Assembly: GCF_004136555.1 (NCBI RefSeq)
Contig: NZ_NOIT01000002.1
Span: 178,617-242,616, forward strand
Length of the DNA: 64,000 nt
Source of the DNA: Kocuria carniphila
GTDB lineage: Bacteria; Actinomycetota; Actinomycetes; Actinomycetales; Micrococcaceae
Direction: 5' to 3'
This document shows, in pieces, positions 9,197 to 18,592 of the stretch; position 1 is the first letter of the stretch, and every line of letters starts with the position of its first letter. The notes below the pieces were generated by a model that saw only the letters and a list, made by a program, of their open reading frames with translations, made no database searches and was not told the origin of the DNA. The position numbers and the translations under genes are program-made.

Positions 9197-9661
9197 ATGA
9201 GCACTCCGGAGCAGGGACACCCCATGAACATTGCCAAGTCACACGATCAGCAGGACGAGGCCAAGCAGCCGCCCATTCAGGAGCTTTCCGAACAGGAGAG
9301 CTGGGACCTGCTCAAGCAGGCACGTTTCGCCCGGCTGGCTACTCGCGACGGCGATGAAATCGACATCACCCCGTTGAACATCGTGACCGACGGTGAGCGC
9401 TTGTACTTCCGCTCGGCCAAGGGCACCAAGGTGCTGCAATTGCAGCTGAACCCGCACGTGACCGTGGAAATCGATCGCGCGACCGGCTCCGAGGCCCACT
9501 CAGTGGTCGTGCGCGGGACCGCACGCATGTTGACCGAGACCGAAGACATTGAGCGTGTGGAGTCGCTGGGTCTGCGCCCGTGGCTCGAGACCGAAAAGCT
9601 AGAGTTCGTGGAGATCACCCCCACCCGCGTCACCGGTCGCAAGTTCCGCCTGGGTCACTGA
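9197..9661 (+). CDS. pyridoxamine 5'-phosphate oxidase-fold (PPOX) family protein, copy 1
   Basis: A 154-residue split beta-barrel flavin- or F420-type protein. Typical features are 'ARFARLATRDGDEIDITPLNIVTDGERLYFRSAKGTK' (about 43-79), the dimerising barrel, and the 'HSVVVRGTARML' strand. Related proteins bind FMN, heme or F420; the cofactor cannot be assigned here. The chosen ATG has an AATTAT hexamer 6 nt upstream (9185-9190), compatible with a leaderless start. ATG 9224, with AGGG upstream, is an alternative. It is followed after 3 nt by a methyltransferase gene, then by a second PPOX paralogue (11406-11840). Confidence 0.8.
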   Translation: MSTPEQGHPMNIAKSHDQQDEAKQPPIQELSEQESWDLLKQARFARLATRDGDEIDITPLNIVTDGERLYFRSAKGTKVLQLQLNPHVTVEIDRATGSEAHSVVVRGTARMLTETEDIERVESLGLRPWLETEKLEFVEITPTRVTGRKFRLGH

Positions 9662-9664
9662 GCA

Positions 9665-11395
9665 TTGACTGATTTGCCCGCTGCCGCGCCATTTAGCGCG
9701 GTGGCCGATGCGCCGCGCTCGCAGGACCCTCAGCTCATTCAGGATCTCCACCGAGACCTGGCAGACAGCAATTTCACCGTGGACGGTGTCACGGACATGC
9801 TCGGAGAGCGCGCCATGGACGCGTGGCTGCGGGAGCAACCGGTTCCTGCGCGCGTCGCCCGCGACCGCGCGAGCGAGACACAGCCGCGCCTGGCCGCGGT
9901 GATCGCGCTGTTCCTCCTGGGGGACGTCGTTCCCGCTGCGGACGTCGACGCCGCTCTGCCCACCGTGGGTGCCTCGGGGCTTGGGCGCCTTGGCCTCCTG
10001 GAATACGAGGGCGGCGGGACCAGGAGCAGCGAGCCGGACAACCTCAGCACCGCCAACGACGACACAGCCAGCAACGGCACCCCCAACGATGGGGCTGCGA
10101 ACACCGACCTGGTGCGTGCGTCCGTGGATCTGCGCCCCTATTCCACCGATGTTGCGGGCGAGCTCTACGTGGTCAGCGACCTGGGAGCCTTCCAACGCCC
10201 CGGTGTGTTGCGCCGTGATCATGTGCTGGGCATTGGCGGAGCCTCACTGACGTTGGTCCGTTCCACCGAACGGCGCGACGTAGACACCGCGCTGGACGTG
10301 GGTACCGGCTGCGGCATTCAGACCTTCCACCTGCTCTCCCACGCTCGTCACGTCACGGCCACAGACCTTTCCGATCGGGCCCTGGCCACCACACGGTTCA
10401 ACCTGGTGCTCAACGCCCGCGCGCTGGATCTGGACCCGTTCGACCTCGAAGCTCGTGCCACCCTGGTACAAGGCAGTCTGCTGGAACCGGTAGCGGGCCA
10501 GGAATTCGACCTGGTCGTCTCCAACCCGCCGTTTGTGATTACTCCGCGCCGCAGCAACGAAGCCGACGAGGAGCGTTTCACCTACCGCGACGGTGGCAAG
10601 GCTGGCGACCGGCTGGTCTCCGAACTGATCACCGCGCTGCCCGCCGTGATGGCTCAGGGTGCCACCGCTCATCTGCTGGCCAATTGGGAAATCCCCGACA
10701 CGCCGGACACCGACCCGGAGAAGATTTGGTCCGAACGCGTCGAGGAATGGATCGCCCCGGGCGTCGGCGCATGGGTCATTCAACGCGAGATTCAGGACGT
10801 GTGCGAGTACGCGGAAACCTGGTTGCGGGACGCTTCACAGCAACGAGATATCGAAGCCTACGACGCCGCTTATCGCGACTACCTCGCGGACTTCACCTCG
10901 CGTCACGTGGGTGCGGTCGGTTTCGGCATGGTCCGCCTCGCGCGTCCGGAGCAACCCGGCGCCGAGACCGAGATCCTCCGGATTTTCGAGCACATCGACC
11001 ACCCCATTCAGCAACCCATCGCGGCCACCCTGGCGGCGGAGTGGTCACGCGCGGAGGCGATGTTTCGCGGAGAGGCCGCGAGCGGCGTCGTCGCCGATGA
11101 CGCCTGGCAGGACAAGCATTACTACGTCGCTCAAGACGTCACCGAGGAACGGCACGGCCGTCCCGGGGCCGAGGACCCGGCCCTGATCCTGTTGCGGCAG
11201 GGCGGTGGATTGCGCCGCACCGTGGTGCTCAGCAGCGAGGCCGCCGGTTTCGTGGGCGTGTGCGACGGCGAGCTGACGGCCCGCCAGATCCTGACCGCCC
11301 TGGGCACGCTGTTGGGGTGGGACGGCGGCCCATCGGAGCAATTGTTACGTGAAATCAGGGCACTCATCACCCACGGCGTGTTGGTGGAAGTGTAA
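9665..11395 (+). CDS. class I SAM-dependent methyltransferase, DUF7059/DUF7782 type
   Basis: A 576-residue protein with an N-terminal helical domain, a central Rossmann methyltransferase domain and a C-terminal beta-rich domain. SAM motif I 'LDVGTGCGIQTFHL' is near residues 205-218. The PrmC/HemK-like catalytic tetrapeptide N-P-P-F ('VVSNPPFVITP') is near 284, typical of N-methylation of glutamine, adenine or guanine. The target (release factor, rRNA or other) is not known for this actinobacterial family. The start is TTG, 3 nt after the first PPOX gene, so the two are probably cotranscribed. Residues 115-140 (rich in S/T/N/D) look like a flexible linker. Confidence 0.85.
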   Translation: MTDLPAAAPFSAVADAPRSQDPQLIQDLHRDLADSNFTVDGVTDMLGERAMDAWLREQPVPARVARDRASETQPRLAAVIALFLLGDVVPAADVDAALPTVGASGLGRLGLLEYEGGGTRSSEPDNLSTANDDTASNGTPNDGAANTDLVRASVDLRPYSTDVAGELYVVSDLGAFQRPGVLRRDHVLGIGGASLTLVRSTERRDVDTALDVGTGCGIQTFHLLSHARHVTATDLSDRALATTRFNLVLNARALDLDPFDLEARATLVQGSLLEPVAGQEFDLVVSNPPFVITPRRSNEADEERFTYRDGGKAGDRLVSELITALPAVMAQGATAHLLANWEIPDTPDTDPEKIWSERVEEWIAPGVGAWVIQREIQDVCEYAETWLRDASQQRDIEAYDAAYRDYLADFTSRHVGAVGFGMVRLARPEQPGAETEILRIFEHIDHPIQQPIAATLAAEWSRAEAMFRGEAASGVVADDAWQDKHYYVAQDVTEERHGRPGAEDPALILLRQGGGLRRTVVLSSEAAGFVGVCDGELTARQILTALGTLLGWDGGPSEQLLREIRALITHGVLVEV

Positions 11396-11405
11396 GACTG
11401 AAGTT

Positions 11406-11840
11406 ATGAGCACCGGCGAAACCTTTAATCCGATACTGCCCCTCGACACCACTGCCGTGTGGGAGCTTCTGGGGGAGCTTCCGTTCGGCCGCTTGGCCGT
11501 GCAGGCCGCAGGCATGGTGGACATTTTCCCAGTCAATTATGTGGCGAAGGACCGTAAGCTGTATTTCCGTACTGCACAGGGCACCAAGCTCGCGAGCCTG
11601 GTGGTCAACAATCACGTGGCTTTCGAAGTGGACCGTGTGGTCGGGGATCACGTGCAGTCCGTGGTGGTGCACGGCCGCGCACGTCGCCTGGAAACCCAGG
11701 CCGAACGCGACGCCGCCGAGCAGTTGCCACTGAAGCCCTGGGCGCCCACGTACAAGTACCACTTCGTGGTGATCGATGTTGACTCGGCCACGGGCCGTGA
11801 GTTCACCATGACCACGGAACCGGATCACGATCCGGCCTGA
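11406..11840 (+). CDS. pyridoxamine 5'-phosphate oxidase-fold family protein, copy 2
   Basis: A 144-residue paralogue of the 9197-9661 protein, sharing the pattern 'LYFRTAQGTKLASLVVNNHVAFEVDRVVGDHVQSVVVHGRARRLE'. The barrel and its dimer interface are complete; the bound cofactor is unknown. ATG 11406 is preceded by TAAGACT (11393-11399), a -10-like hexamer 6-7 nt upstream that also contains the methyltransferase stop codon. The gene may therefore have its own leaderless transcript inside the cluster. Possible roles are F420/FMN-dependent redox or nitroimidazole-reductase-like activity, but nothing visible decides. Confidence 0.8.
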   Translation: MSTGETFNPILPLDTTAVWELLGELPFGRLAVQAAGMVDIFPVNYVAKDRKLYFRTAQGTKLASLVVNNHVAFEVDRVVGDHVQSVVVHGRARRLETQAERDAAEQLPLKPWAPTYKYHFVVIDVDSATGREFTMTTEPDHDPA

Positions 11841-11960
11841 GCACCTGAACGAGTGGTAAAACCTCTCTTGTGAGACGGTGTGTAACCACGGGGGATTTCG
11901 TGCAGCCCCCATTGGAAGGACCAGACCCGCTCGAATCCACGGGTCATGACGAGGAGTACC

Positions 11961-14843
11961 GTGCCAACCAAGGCCACCAAGAACGCTGAAACCGGCAAGA
12001 GCCTGTTGATCGTGGAGTCACCATCCAAGGTGAAAACGATTGCGGGTTATCTCGGCGACGCCTACGAGGTCGAATCCTCGATGGGCCATATCCGAGACCT
12101 GCCGCAGCCTTCTGAGTTGCCCACGGACATGAAGAAGGGTCCGTACGGCAAGTTCGCGGTGGACGTGGAACACGGTTTCGACCCGTACTACGTGGTGAAC
12201 CCGGACAAGAAGAAGAAGGTCACGGAGCTGCGGCGGAAGCTCAAAGATGCGGACGCCCTTTACCTCGCAACCGATGGGGATCGCGAAGGCGAGGCCATCG
12301 CGTGGCACCTATTGCAGGTGCTCAAGCCCAAGGTTCCGGTCTACCGTCTGACCTTCCCCGAAATCACCCGAGAGGCCATCGAGCGTGCCTTCGGTCAGCT
12401 GCGCGAGCTCGACAAGGATCTCGTGGACGCCCAGGAGACCCGCCGCATCCTGGACCGGCTCTACGGTTACGAGATCTCCCCGGTACTGTGGCGCAAGGTG
12501 TCCTCGGGCCTGTCAGCGGGTCGTGTGCAGTCGGTGGCCACCCGCCTGGTCGTGCAGCGCGAACGTGAGCGCATGGCCTTCGTCTCCGCCGACTACTGGG
12601 ATCTCACGGGCACGTTCGCGCGTCCCGAGGGACAGGACGCAGGCCGCGGCTTCACTGCTCGCCTGTCGTCCCTGAATTCTCAGCGTGTGGCCACGGGCAA
12701 GGATTTCTCGGATCGCGGCGAACTGAAGTCCGCTCGCGACGGCGCTCTGGTCCACTTGGACGAGACCTCAGCCACCTCGCTGGCCGCCGGCCTGCAGGAC
12801 GCGGAGTTCACGGTTCGGTCTCTGGAGACCAAGCCCTATACCCGTCGCCCCGCGGCGCCATTCACCACCTCCACGCTTCAGCAGGAGGCCGCGCGCAAGC
12901 TGCGCTTCACCTCCCGCACCACCATGCGCGTGGCCCAGCGGCTGTACGAGAACGGTTACATCACCTACATGCGTACGGACTCCGTGGCGCTGTCCGACCA
13001 GGCGATCAACGCTGCCCGCCGGCAAGCGAAGGAACTCTACGGCGAGGACTTCGTTCCCGGTAAGCCGCGCGTCTACTCCTCCAAGTCCAAAAATGCGCAG
13101 GAGGCCCACGAAGCCATTCGCCCCGCCGGTGACTCTTTCCGTACGCCCTCGCAGGTGCGTTCGCAGCTGTCCGTGGATGAATTCAAGCTCTACGAACTGA
13201 TCTGGAAACGCACCGTGGCCTCCCAGATGCAGGACGCCAAGGGATCGACCGCCACGGTCCGGCTGGGTGCCGCTGCGTCTTCGGCCGCGGGTGAGCTTTC
13301 CGGCGCCGACGCCGAGTTCTCGGCTTCCGGTACGGTCATCACGTTCCGCGGTTTCCTGGCCGCGTACGAGGAAGGTAAGGACGAAAACCCGGAGGCGGCG
13401 GCGTCGTCGGCCAAGGCCAAGGACGAGGACAAGCGACTTCCGGTCATGGCAGAAGGTGACGCCCTGGATGCCACGGACGTCACCGCGGACGGCCACACGA
13501 CCACCCCTCCGGCCCGCTATACCGAGGCTTCTTTGGTGAAGACCCTGGACGAGCTCGGCATCGGCCGCCCGTCCACCTACGCGGCCACGATCTCCACGAT
13601 CATGGACCGCGGTTACGTGCAGGTGCGTGGCTCCGCGTTGATTCCATCGTGGCTGGCCTTCTCCGTGGTGCGCCTGCTGGAGGACCACTTCACCGATTAC
13701 GTGGACTACGACTTCACGGCCGAACTCGAAGAGGATCTGGACCGTATCGCCCGCGGCGAGGAAGAACGGGTCAAGTGGTTGACCGGTTTCTACTTCGGCG
13801 ATGGCCAGGCCGAGCACGGGCTCAAGCCCATCGTGGAGGACCTGGGCGAGATCGACGCCCGCGCCGTGAACACGATTCCCATCACGGACGAGATCATGCT
13901 GCGCGTGGGCAAGTTCGGTCCCTACCTGGAGGTGGGCGGCACGGTGGACCCGGAGACCGGTGAGATCACCGACCCGGTGCGCGCCAACGTGCCCCTGGAT
14001 CTGGCTCCGGACGAGTTGGACGCCGCCAAAGCCCAGGAGCTCATGGAAATCGGCAAGGCCGACGGTCGTGAACTCGGCATCAACCCGGACAGCGGTCGCA
14101 TGATCGTCGCCAAGGATGGTCGCTACGGCCCCTATGTGACCGAGGTGATCCCCGAGCCCACCCAGGAGGAGCTCGACGCGATCCCCACGGAGTACTACAA
14201 GAACGGTAAGCCCAAGCCCAAGAAGATCGAGAAGCCCAAGCCCCGCACGGCGTCCTTGTTCTCGTCCATGAAGCTGCAGGACGTGACCCTGGACGATGCA
14301 CTCAAGCTGCTGTCACTGCCCCGCGAACTGGGTGAGGACACGGACGGCGAAACCATCACCGTGCAGAACGGCCGTTACGGTCCGTACCTCAAGAAGGGCT
14401 CGGACTCCCGGTCGATTGGTTCCGAGGACCAGATTTTCACGATCACCCTGGACGAGGCCAAGACCATCTACTCCCAGCCCAAGCAGCGTGGCCGCCAAGC
14501 GGCCAAGCCGCCGCTCGCAGACCTTGGAACGGACCCCCTCACCGAGAAGCACATGGTGATCAAGGACGGCCGATTCGGCCCGTACATCACCGATGGCGAG
14601 ACCAACGTGACGGTGCCGCGTGCGGAGAACATCGAGCAGATGACCAACGCCCGCGCCTCGCAACTGTTGGCCGAGAAGCGCGCCAAGGGGCCCGCTCCCA
14701 AGAAGACCACCACGCGCGCCCGTTCCACCAAGACCGCAACGAAGTCCAAGACGGCGACCAAGTCGAAAACCGCGAGCAAGGCTACGGCCGGTACCAAGAC
14801 CAAAGCCACGACCACTCGCAAGGCGTCGACCACCAAGAAGTAG
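11961..14843 (+). CDS. topA: DNA topoisomerase I (type IA)
   Basis: Relaxes negative supercoils by cutting and passing one strand. TOPRIM domain: 'LLIVESPSKVKTI' near the N-terminus and 'ATDGDREGEAIAWHL' (acidic triad) about 100-114. The active-site Tyr is in 'GYITYMRTDS' near residue 336. The C-terminal part holds several glycine-aromatic repeats ('GPYV', 'GRYGPYL', 'GRFGPYI') in place of zinc fingers, as in actinobacteria, and ends in a Lys/Thr/Ala-rich tail of about 65 residues that can contact DNA. GTG 11961 is preceded by GAGGAG (11951-11956). ATG 11946 is an in-frame alternative, adding five residues. Confidence 0.96.
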   Translation: MPTKATKNAETGKSLLIVESPSKVKTIAGYLGDAYEVESSMGHIRDLPQPSELPTDMKKGPYGKFAVDVEHGFDPYYVVNPDKKKKVTELRRKLKDADALYLATDGDREGEAIAWHLLQVLKPKVPVYRLTFPEITREAIERAFGQLRELDKDLVDAQETRRILDRLYGYEISPVLWRKVSSGLSAGRVQSVATRLVVQRERERMAFVSADYWDLTGTFARPEGQDAGRGFTARLSSLNSQRVATGKDFSDRGELKSARDGALVHLDETSATSLAAGLQDAEFTVRSLETKPYTRRPAAPFTTSTLQQEAARKLRFTSRTTMRVAQRLYENGYITYMRTDSVALSDQAINAARRQAKELYGEDFVPGKPRVYSSKSKNAQEAHEAIRPAGDSFRTPSQVRSQLSVDEFKLYELIWKRTVASQMQDAKGSTATVRLGAAASSAAGELSGADAEFSASGTVITFRGFLAAYEEGKDENPEAAASSAKAKDEDKRLPVMAEGDALDATDVTADGHTTTPPARYTEASLVKTLDELGIGRPSTYAATISTIMDRGYVQVRGSALIPSWLAFSVVRLLEDHFTDYVDYDFTAELEEDLDRIARGEEERVKWLTGFYFGDGQAEHGLKPIVEDLGEIDARAVNTIPITDEIMLRVGKFGPYLEVGGTVDPETGEITDPVRANVPLDLAPDELDAAKAQELMEIGKADGRELGINPDSGRMIVAKDGRYGPYVTEVIPEPTQEELDAIPTEYYKNGKPKPKKIEKPKPRTASLFSSMKLQDVTLDDALKLLSLPRELGEDTDGETITVQNGRYGPYLKKGSDSRSIGSEDQIFTITLDEAKTIYSQPKQRGRQAAKPPLADLGTDPLTEKHMVIKDGRFGPYITDGETNVTVPRAENIEQMTNARASQLLAEKRAKGPAPKKTTTRARSTKTATKSKTATKSKTASKATAGTKTKATTTRKASTTKK

Positions 14844-14884
14844 TCCACCGCGGGCCTTGGCCTGCGGCTCAGCAAAGGAACCAC

Positions 14885-15862
14885 ATGCGGCTCTCAGTCC
14901 TGGACGTCGGATCCAACACGGTCCACCTGCTCCTGTTGGACGTCTACCCCGGTTCCAAACCGGAACCGTACGCCTCCCACAAGATGGCGTTGCGGCTCGT
15001 GGAACACCAGGACGAGCAGGGCCGGATCACCGATCACGGACGAGACCTGCTGACCTCGTTCGTGGTCGAGGCCCGGGATTTCGCGGTCGAGCACGACGCC
15101 GAGGACCTCCTGGCGTTCGCGACCTCCGCAATCCGCGAGGCCACCAACGGCGCAGACGTCCTGGACCACGTGCAGTCTCGCTCAGGGGTCACGCTCACCG
15201 AGATCTCCGGGGACCAGGAATCGGCCATCACCTTTTACGCGGTGCGCCGTTGGTTCGGGTGGGGCGCCGGTCGCATCATGGACTTCGATATTGGCGGCGG
15301 TTCCTTCGAAATGGCGGTGGGCACCAACGCACTGCCCACCGTGGCCACCTCGGTTCCGTTGGGCGCCGGGCGCATGTACCGCACGTTCTTGGGCGGGAGC
15401 GACGTCGCGTCCCCGGCTGACGTGAAAAAGTTGCGCAGGCACGTGCGCACCACGTTGAAGCCCGCTGTGGAGAAGATCGAGAAGGGCGGTCGGCCGGATC
15501 TGGCCGTGGGAACGTCCAAGACGTTCAGGTCACTCGCGCGCATTTGCGGCGCGGCGCCATCGGCCCAGGGGCCCTACGTTCCACGCATCATGCATGCCGA
15601 GGATCTGCGGTTGTGGACCCGGCGCATGGAGGCGATGACCGTGTCCGAACGCGCCGAGCTGCCGGGTGTTTCCGAACATCGCGCGGCCCAAGTGCTCGCG
15701 GGCGCTATCGTGGCCGAAACTGCGATGGATATGCTGGACATCGGAACCCTGCGCATCTCGCCGTGGGCGTTGCGCGAAGGGCTCATTCTGCGCCGACTGG
15801 ACCGGTTGACCACCGGGGCAGCGATCCACACCGTCAACCCCAAGAATTTGGTGGCCAAGTGA
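14885..15862 (+). CDS. Ppx/GppA family phosphatase (exopolyphosphatase-like)
   Basis: A 325-residue ASKHA-fold phosphatase that probably hydrolyses polyphosphate and/or pppGpp. The N-terminal phosphate loop is 'LDVGSNTVHLLLLDV' (5-19) and the second phosphate motif 'DFDIGGGSFEMAV' is near 135-147. It lacks the HD domain of long enterobacterial GppA and matches the short actinobacterial Ppx form. It starts 41 nt after topA and its TGA overlaps the ATG of the following TIM-barrel gene by one base, so the two are translated together. The specific substrate cannot be chosen from sequence. Confidence 0.9.
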   Translation: MRLSVLDVGSNTVHLLLLDVYPGSKPEPYASHKMALRLVEHQDEQGRITDHGRDLLTSFVVEARDFAVEHDAEDLLAFATSAIREATNGADVLDHVQSRSGVTLTEISGDQESAITFYAVRRWFGWGAGRIMDFDIGGGSFEMAVGTNALPTVATSVPLGAGRMYRTFLGGSDVASPADVKKLRRHVRTTLKPAVEKIEKGGRPDLAVGTSKTFRSLARICGAAPSAQGPYVPRIMHAEDLRLWTRRMEAMTVSERAELPGVSEHRAAQVLAGAIVAETAMDMLDIGTLRISPWALREGLILRRLDRLTTGAAIHTVNPKNLVAK

Positions 15863-16668
15863 TGTCCCAAACCGAGGGTCCGTACCGACCGCACGTGGCA
15901 CTGTCCACCAGTTCGCTCTACCCCAAGGGCGTACCCGAGACGTTCGATGCCGCTCGACGCCTGGGCTACGACAGCGTGGAAGTGCTCGTCACCCATGAGC
16001 GCATGAGCCAGCTGACCCACCAACTCCTGAACCACATTCAGGAGTATCAGGTGCCCATTTCCACCATCCATGCGCCCACGCTGTTGTTCACCCAGCAAGT
16101 CTGGGGCAAGGCCTGGACCAAGATCCAGATGGCCGCCAAGCTCACGGAACAGGTGGGTGCCGAAGTCGTGGTAGTGCACCCGCCCTTCCGCTGGCAGACC
16201 AAGTACGCGCGCAATTTCGTGCAGGGTGTGCGTGAGGTGTCCCGGATGACCGGTATCGAAATTTCTGTCGAGAACATGTACCCGTGGCGGGTGGCTGGTC
16301 GCAAGGCCGTGGTGTACTCACCCCACTACAGCCCTTTGGGTCAGGACTACGACTGGGTCACGTGGGACTTCTCCCACGCCGCCACCGCGCACATGGACTC
16401 CCTGGCTGCGGTGAAGGAACTGGGCTCCCGCCTGGGCCACGTGCACCTCACGGACGGCTCCGGGAAGACCATGGCGGATGAACACATGTTGCCGGGGCAC
16501 GGTGTCCAGCCGGTGGCGGAAACGCTGGAATACCTGCGCGATACCCGCTGGCAGGGCGTAGTGGGCGTGGAGGTTTCTACTCGGAAATCCAAAGATGCCG
16601 ACGAGCGGGACGCCTGGTTGTCCGAATCCTTGGCGTTCGCTCGTCGGCACATGGAGGAAACGGGCTAG
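15862..16668 (+). CDS. sugar phosphate isomerase/epimerase-like TIM-barrel protein
   Basis: A 268-residue xylose isomerase-like (AP endonuclease 2 family) TIM barrel. Metal-ligand candidates are in 'STIHAPTLL', 'VVVHPPFRWQ', 'ISVENMYPW' (Glu), 'WDFSHAATAH' (Asp/His), 'GHVHLTDG' (His) and 'VGVEVSTRK' (Glu), spread around the barrel in the usual order. Actinobacteria often pair this gene with a Ppx/GppA phosphatase, and the one-base TGATG overlap here supports a joint function. The substrate is unknown: isomerase/epimerase is the family label, and endonuclease IV-like activity is less likely. Confidence 0.85.
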   Translation: MSQTEGPYRPHVALSTSSLYPKGVPETFDAARRLGYDSVEVLVTHERMSQLTHQLLNHIQEYQVPISTIHAPTLLFTQQVWGKAWTKIQMAAKLTEQVGAEVVVVHPPFRWQTKYARNFVQGVREVSRMTGIEISVENMYPWRVAGRKAVVYSPHYSPLGQDYDWVTWDFSHAATAHMDSLAAVKELGSRLGHVHLTDGSGKTMADEHMLPGHGVQPVAETLEYLRDTRWQGVVGVEVSTRKSKDADERDAWLSESLAFARRHMEETG

Positions 16669-16876
16669 GGGACCGTTCCCTGTTATTCACTCGCACCAAT
16701 TGAGGTGTGATCAGCATAAGAACCCAGGTGGGGAACGAGCAGGGTAGAGCCTGAAGAACAACTGGCAGTTCTTTTCCGCCGGGGGCCCGCCACGCGAGGG
16801 TCGAGCGTTTTCATTGCTTCTGCGGGCGCGATACGGTCGAGAGAAGCCCAGATTCGCTATCGAAAGGAGCTTTCGC

Positions 16877-17716
16877 ATGAGCGAGCTCGTCCTGTCTTTC
16901 CTCGGTTCGGGATCCATGAACGGATCTATCCTGCGCGGCGTCCTCGCCGGCGGCACGCCCGCCGGGCGCGTCCGCGCGACCACCAAGTCCGCTTCGTCTG
17001 CGGAGAAGCTGCGCGAGGACACCGGCGTCACCGTGCTCTCCGGCGAGGAGAACGAGAAGGCCAACCTCGAAGCCGTCAAGGGTGCAGACGTGGTGCTGCT
17101 GGGCGTGAAGCCCTACGCCATTCTGGATCTCGCTCGTGAGATCGCGCCGGCGCTGGAGCCCAAGACCGTGGTCGCTTCCGTGGCCGCGGGCATCACCCTC
17201 GAAGCCCTAGAAAAGGCACTCCCCGAAGGCCAGCCGGTGGTGCGCACCATGCCCAACACGCCCTCGAGTGTGGGCCGCGGCGTCATCTCCGTGACCCCCG
17301 GAACTCACACCACCAAGGAACAGTTGGAAGCCGTCAAGGAGGTGCTGTCCTCTGTGGCCACCGTGGTCGAGGTCGAGGAGCACCTGGTCCGCGCGGTCAC
17401 CGGTGTCTCCGGTTCCGGCCCGGCCTACGTCTTCTACCTGGCCGAGGCCATGCAGCAGGCGGGCGAGAAGCTCGGGCTCCCCAGCGACGTCGCGCGCGTC
17501 CTGGCCAAGGAAACCGTCGCGGGCGCGGGTGTCCTGCTCAGCCCCGACGACGCCGATCCCGCCGCCCTGCGCAAGGCCGTCACCAGCCCCGGCGGTACCA
17601 CGGAGAAGGCCATCAACACCTTTGACGACCAGGGTCTGCGCGACGTTATCGCCGCCGGTGCCACGGCTTCGGCCGAGCGCGGGGACGAGATGGAACAGGA
17701 ATACTGCGGCGACTGA
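16877..17716 (+). CDS. proC: pyrroline-5-carboxylate reductase
   Basis: Catalyses the last step of proline synthesis, reducing P5C with NAD(P)H. The 279-residue protein has a Rossmann start 'LSFLGSGSMNGSILRG', 'VVLLGVKPY' near 74-82, 'VVRTMPNTP' near 121-129, and the dimerisation-domain signature 'VTGVSGSGPAYVFYLAEAM' near 173-191, followed by the 'SPGGTTEKAI' motif. ATG 16877 follows AAAGGAG with 7-8 nt spacing (16863-16869). It converges on an alpha/beta hydrolase gene 6 nt away. Confidence 0.96.
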   Translation: MSELVLSFLGSGSMNGSILRGVLAGGTPAGRVRATTKSASSAEKLREDTGVTVLSGEENEKANLEAVKGADVVLLGVKPYAILDLAREIAPALEPKTVVASVAAGITLEALEKALPEGQPVVRTMPNTPSSVGRGVISVTPGTHTTKEQLEAVKEVLSSVATVVEVEEHLVRAVTGVSGSGPAYVFYLAEAMQQAGEKLGLPSDVARVLAKETVAGAGVLLSPDDADPAALRKAVTSPGGTTEKAINTFDDQGLRDVIAAGATASAERGDEMEQEYCGD

Positions 17717-17722
17717 TTCTTA

Positions 17723-18502
17723 TCAGTCCGCGGACCGGGCACGATGGATCGGGAAGTACGTGACCGGCTCCGCACCCGCCAGGAAATTGCGAATGATGTC
17801 CGTGACCACCTGGGGCTTCTCGAACATCAGCATGTGGGAGGTTCCCGGGACCACGGCGAGTTCGCCACTCCGGAGGGACCTGTAGAGGGCGAGCTGGCTT
17901 TCCAAGGTGACCAGATCGTCGTCGGCGCTCATGATCAGCACCCGCCCCGGGTACGTGGCCAGCGCGTCCGCGGGCGCGACGTCCCGGGCCGCAAGATCGG
18001 AGACCTTGCGCACGAGGACCGGGAAGTGCTCCGGCCCGTCGGGCGAGAGTTGGGCGTAACGGTCCACGATCACGGCGGGGTAACCGGCATCCGGAGAGTC
18101 TCCGGAGGGTGGTTGAGGTCGGATGATCCAGTCCTCCGCACCGAGCGCGGAACTGATCACGGTCAAGGACCGCACCAGATCGGGGTGCTCAAGGGCCAGG
18201 CTCGTGGCCACCATCCCGCCCGCGCTGTAGCCGATCACGTGCGCCGGGCCACCCCCAAGCGACTCAATGACCGCGGCAGCGTCGGCGGCCATCTCGGTGA
18301 GGGTGAAATCCCCTGTATCGGCGGTGCGCCCGAATCCCCGGCGGTCGTAGCCGACCACACGAAACGTGTCCGCGAGACCGAAAAGTGTCGGTTCGAATTC
18401 GTCGACGTCGCTCATGCCGCCGTGGAGGAGGAGGACGGGATCGCCTTCTCCTCGGTCCTCCACCCACAGACTGGCGTCTCGAATGTTGCGGTATTCACCC
18501 AT
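17723..18502 (-). CDS. alpha/beta-fold hydrolase
   Basis: A 259-residue hydrolase. The oxyanion motif 'LLLHGG' is near residues 26-31, the nucleophile elbow G-Y-S-A-G near 91-95, the acid 'SADDDL' near 193-198, and the catalytic His in 'VPGTSHMLMFEKP' near 220-232. The pattern fits esterase or lactonase-like hydrolases; the substrate is unknown. The start was set at 'MGEYRNI' because AAGGGA lies 9 nt upstream; the ATG seven codons earlier has no ribosome-binding site. The gene lies alone between proC (convergent) and the potassium uptake pair. Confidence 0.85.
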   Translation of the reverse strand: MGEYRNIRDASLWVEDRGEGDPVLLLHGGMSDVDEFEPTLFGLADTFRVVGYDRRGFGRTADTGDFTLTEMAADAAAVIESLGGGPAHVIGYSAGGMVATSLALEHPDLVRSLTVISSALGAEDWIIRPQPPSGDSPDAGYPAVIVDRYAQLSPDGPEHFPVLVRKVSDLAARDVAPADALATYPGRVLIMSADDDLVTLESQLALYRSLRSGELAVVPGTSHMLMFEKPQVVTDIIRNFLAGAEPVTYFPIHRARSAD

Positions 18503-18592
18503 GGTGATCAGTCCCTTGCCCATCGAGCGGCGTCGGATCCGGCGCCGGAGTTCCAGCTTAGATTTATCGTGGCTGGCCGACCTAGACCCGTG

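Noticed and set aside
14848..14867. GC-rich dyad between topA and the Ppx/GppA gene as terminator
   Set aside because: The loop would be only 2 nt and no T-run follows. The genes look cotranscribed.
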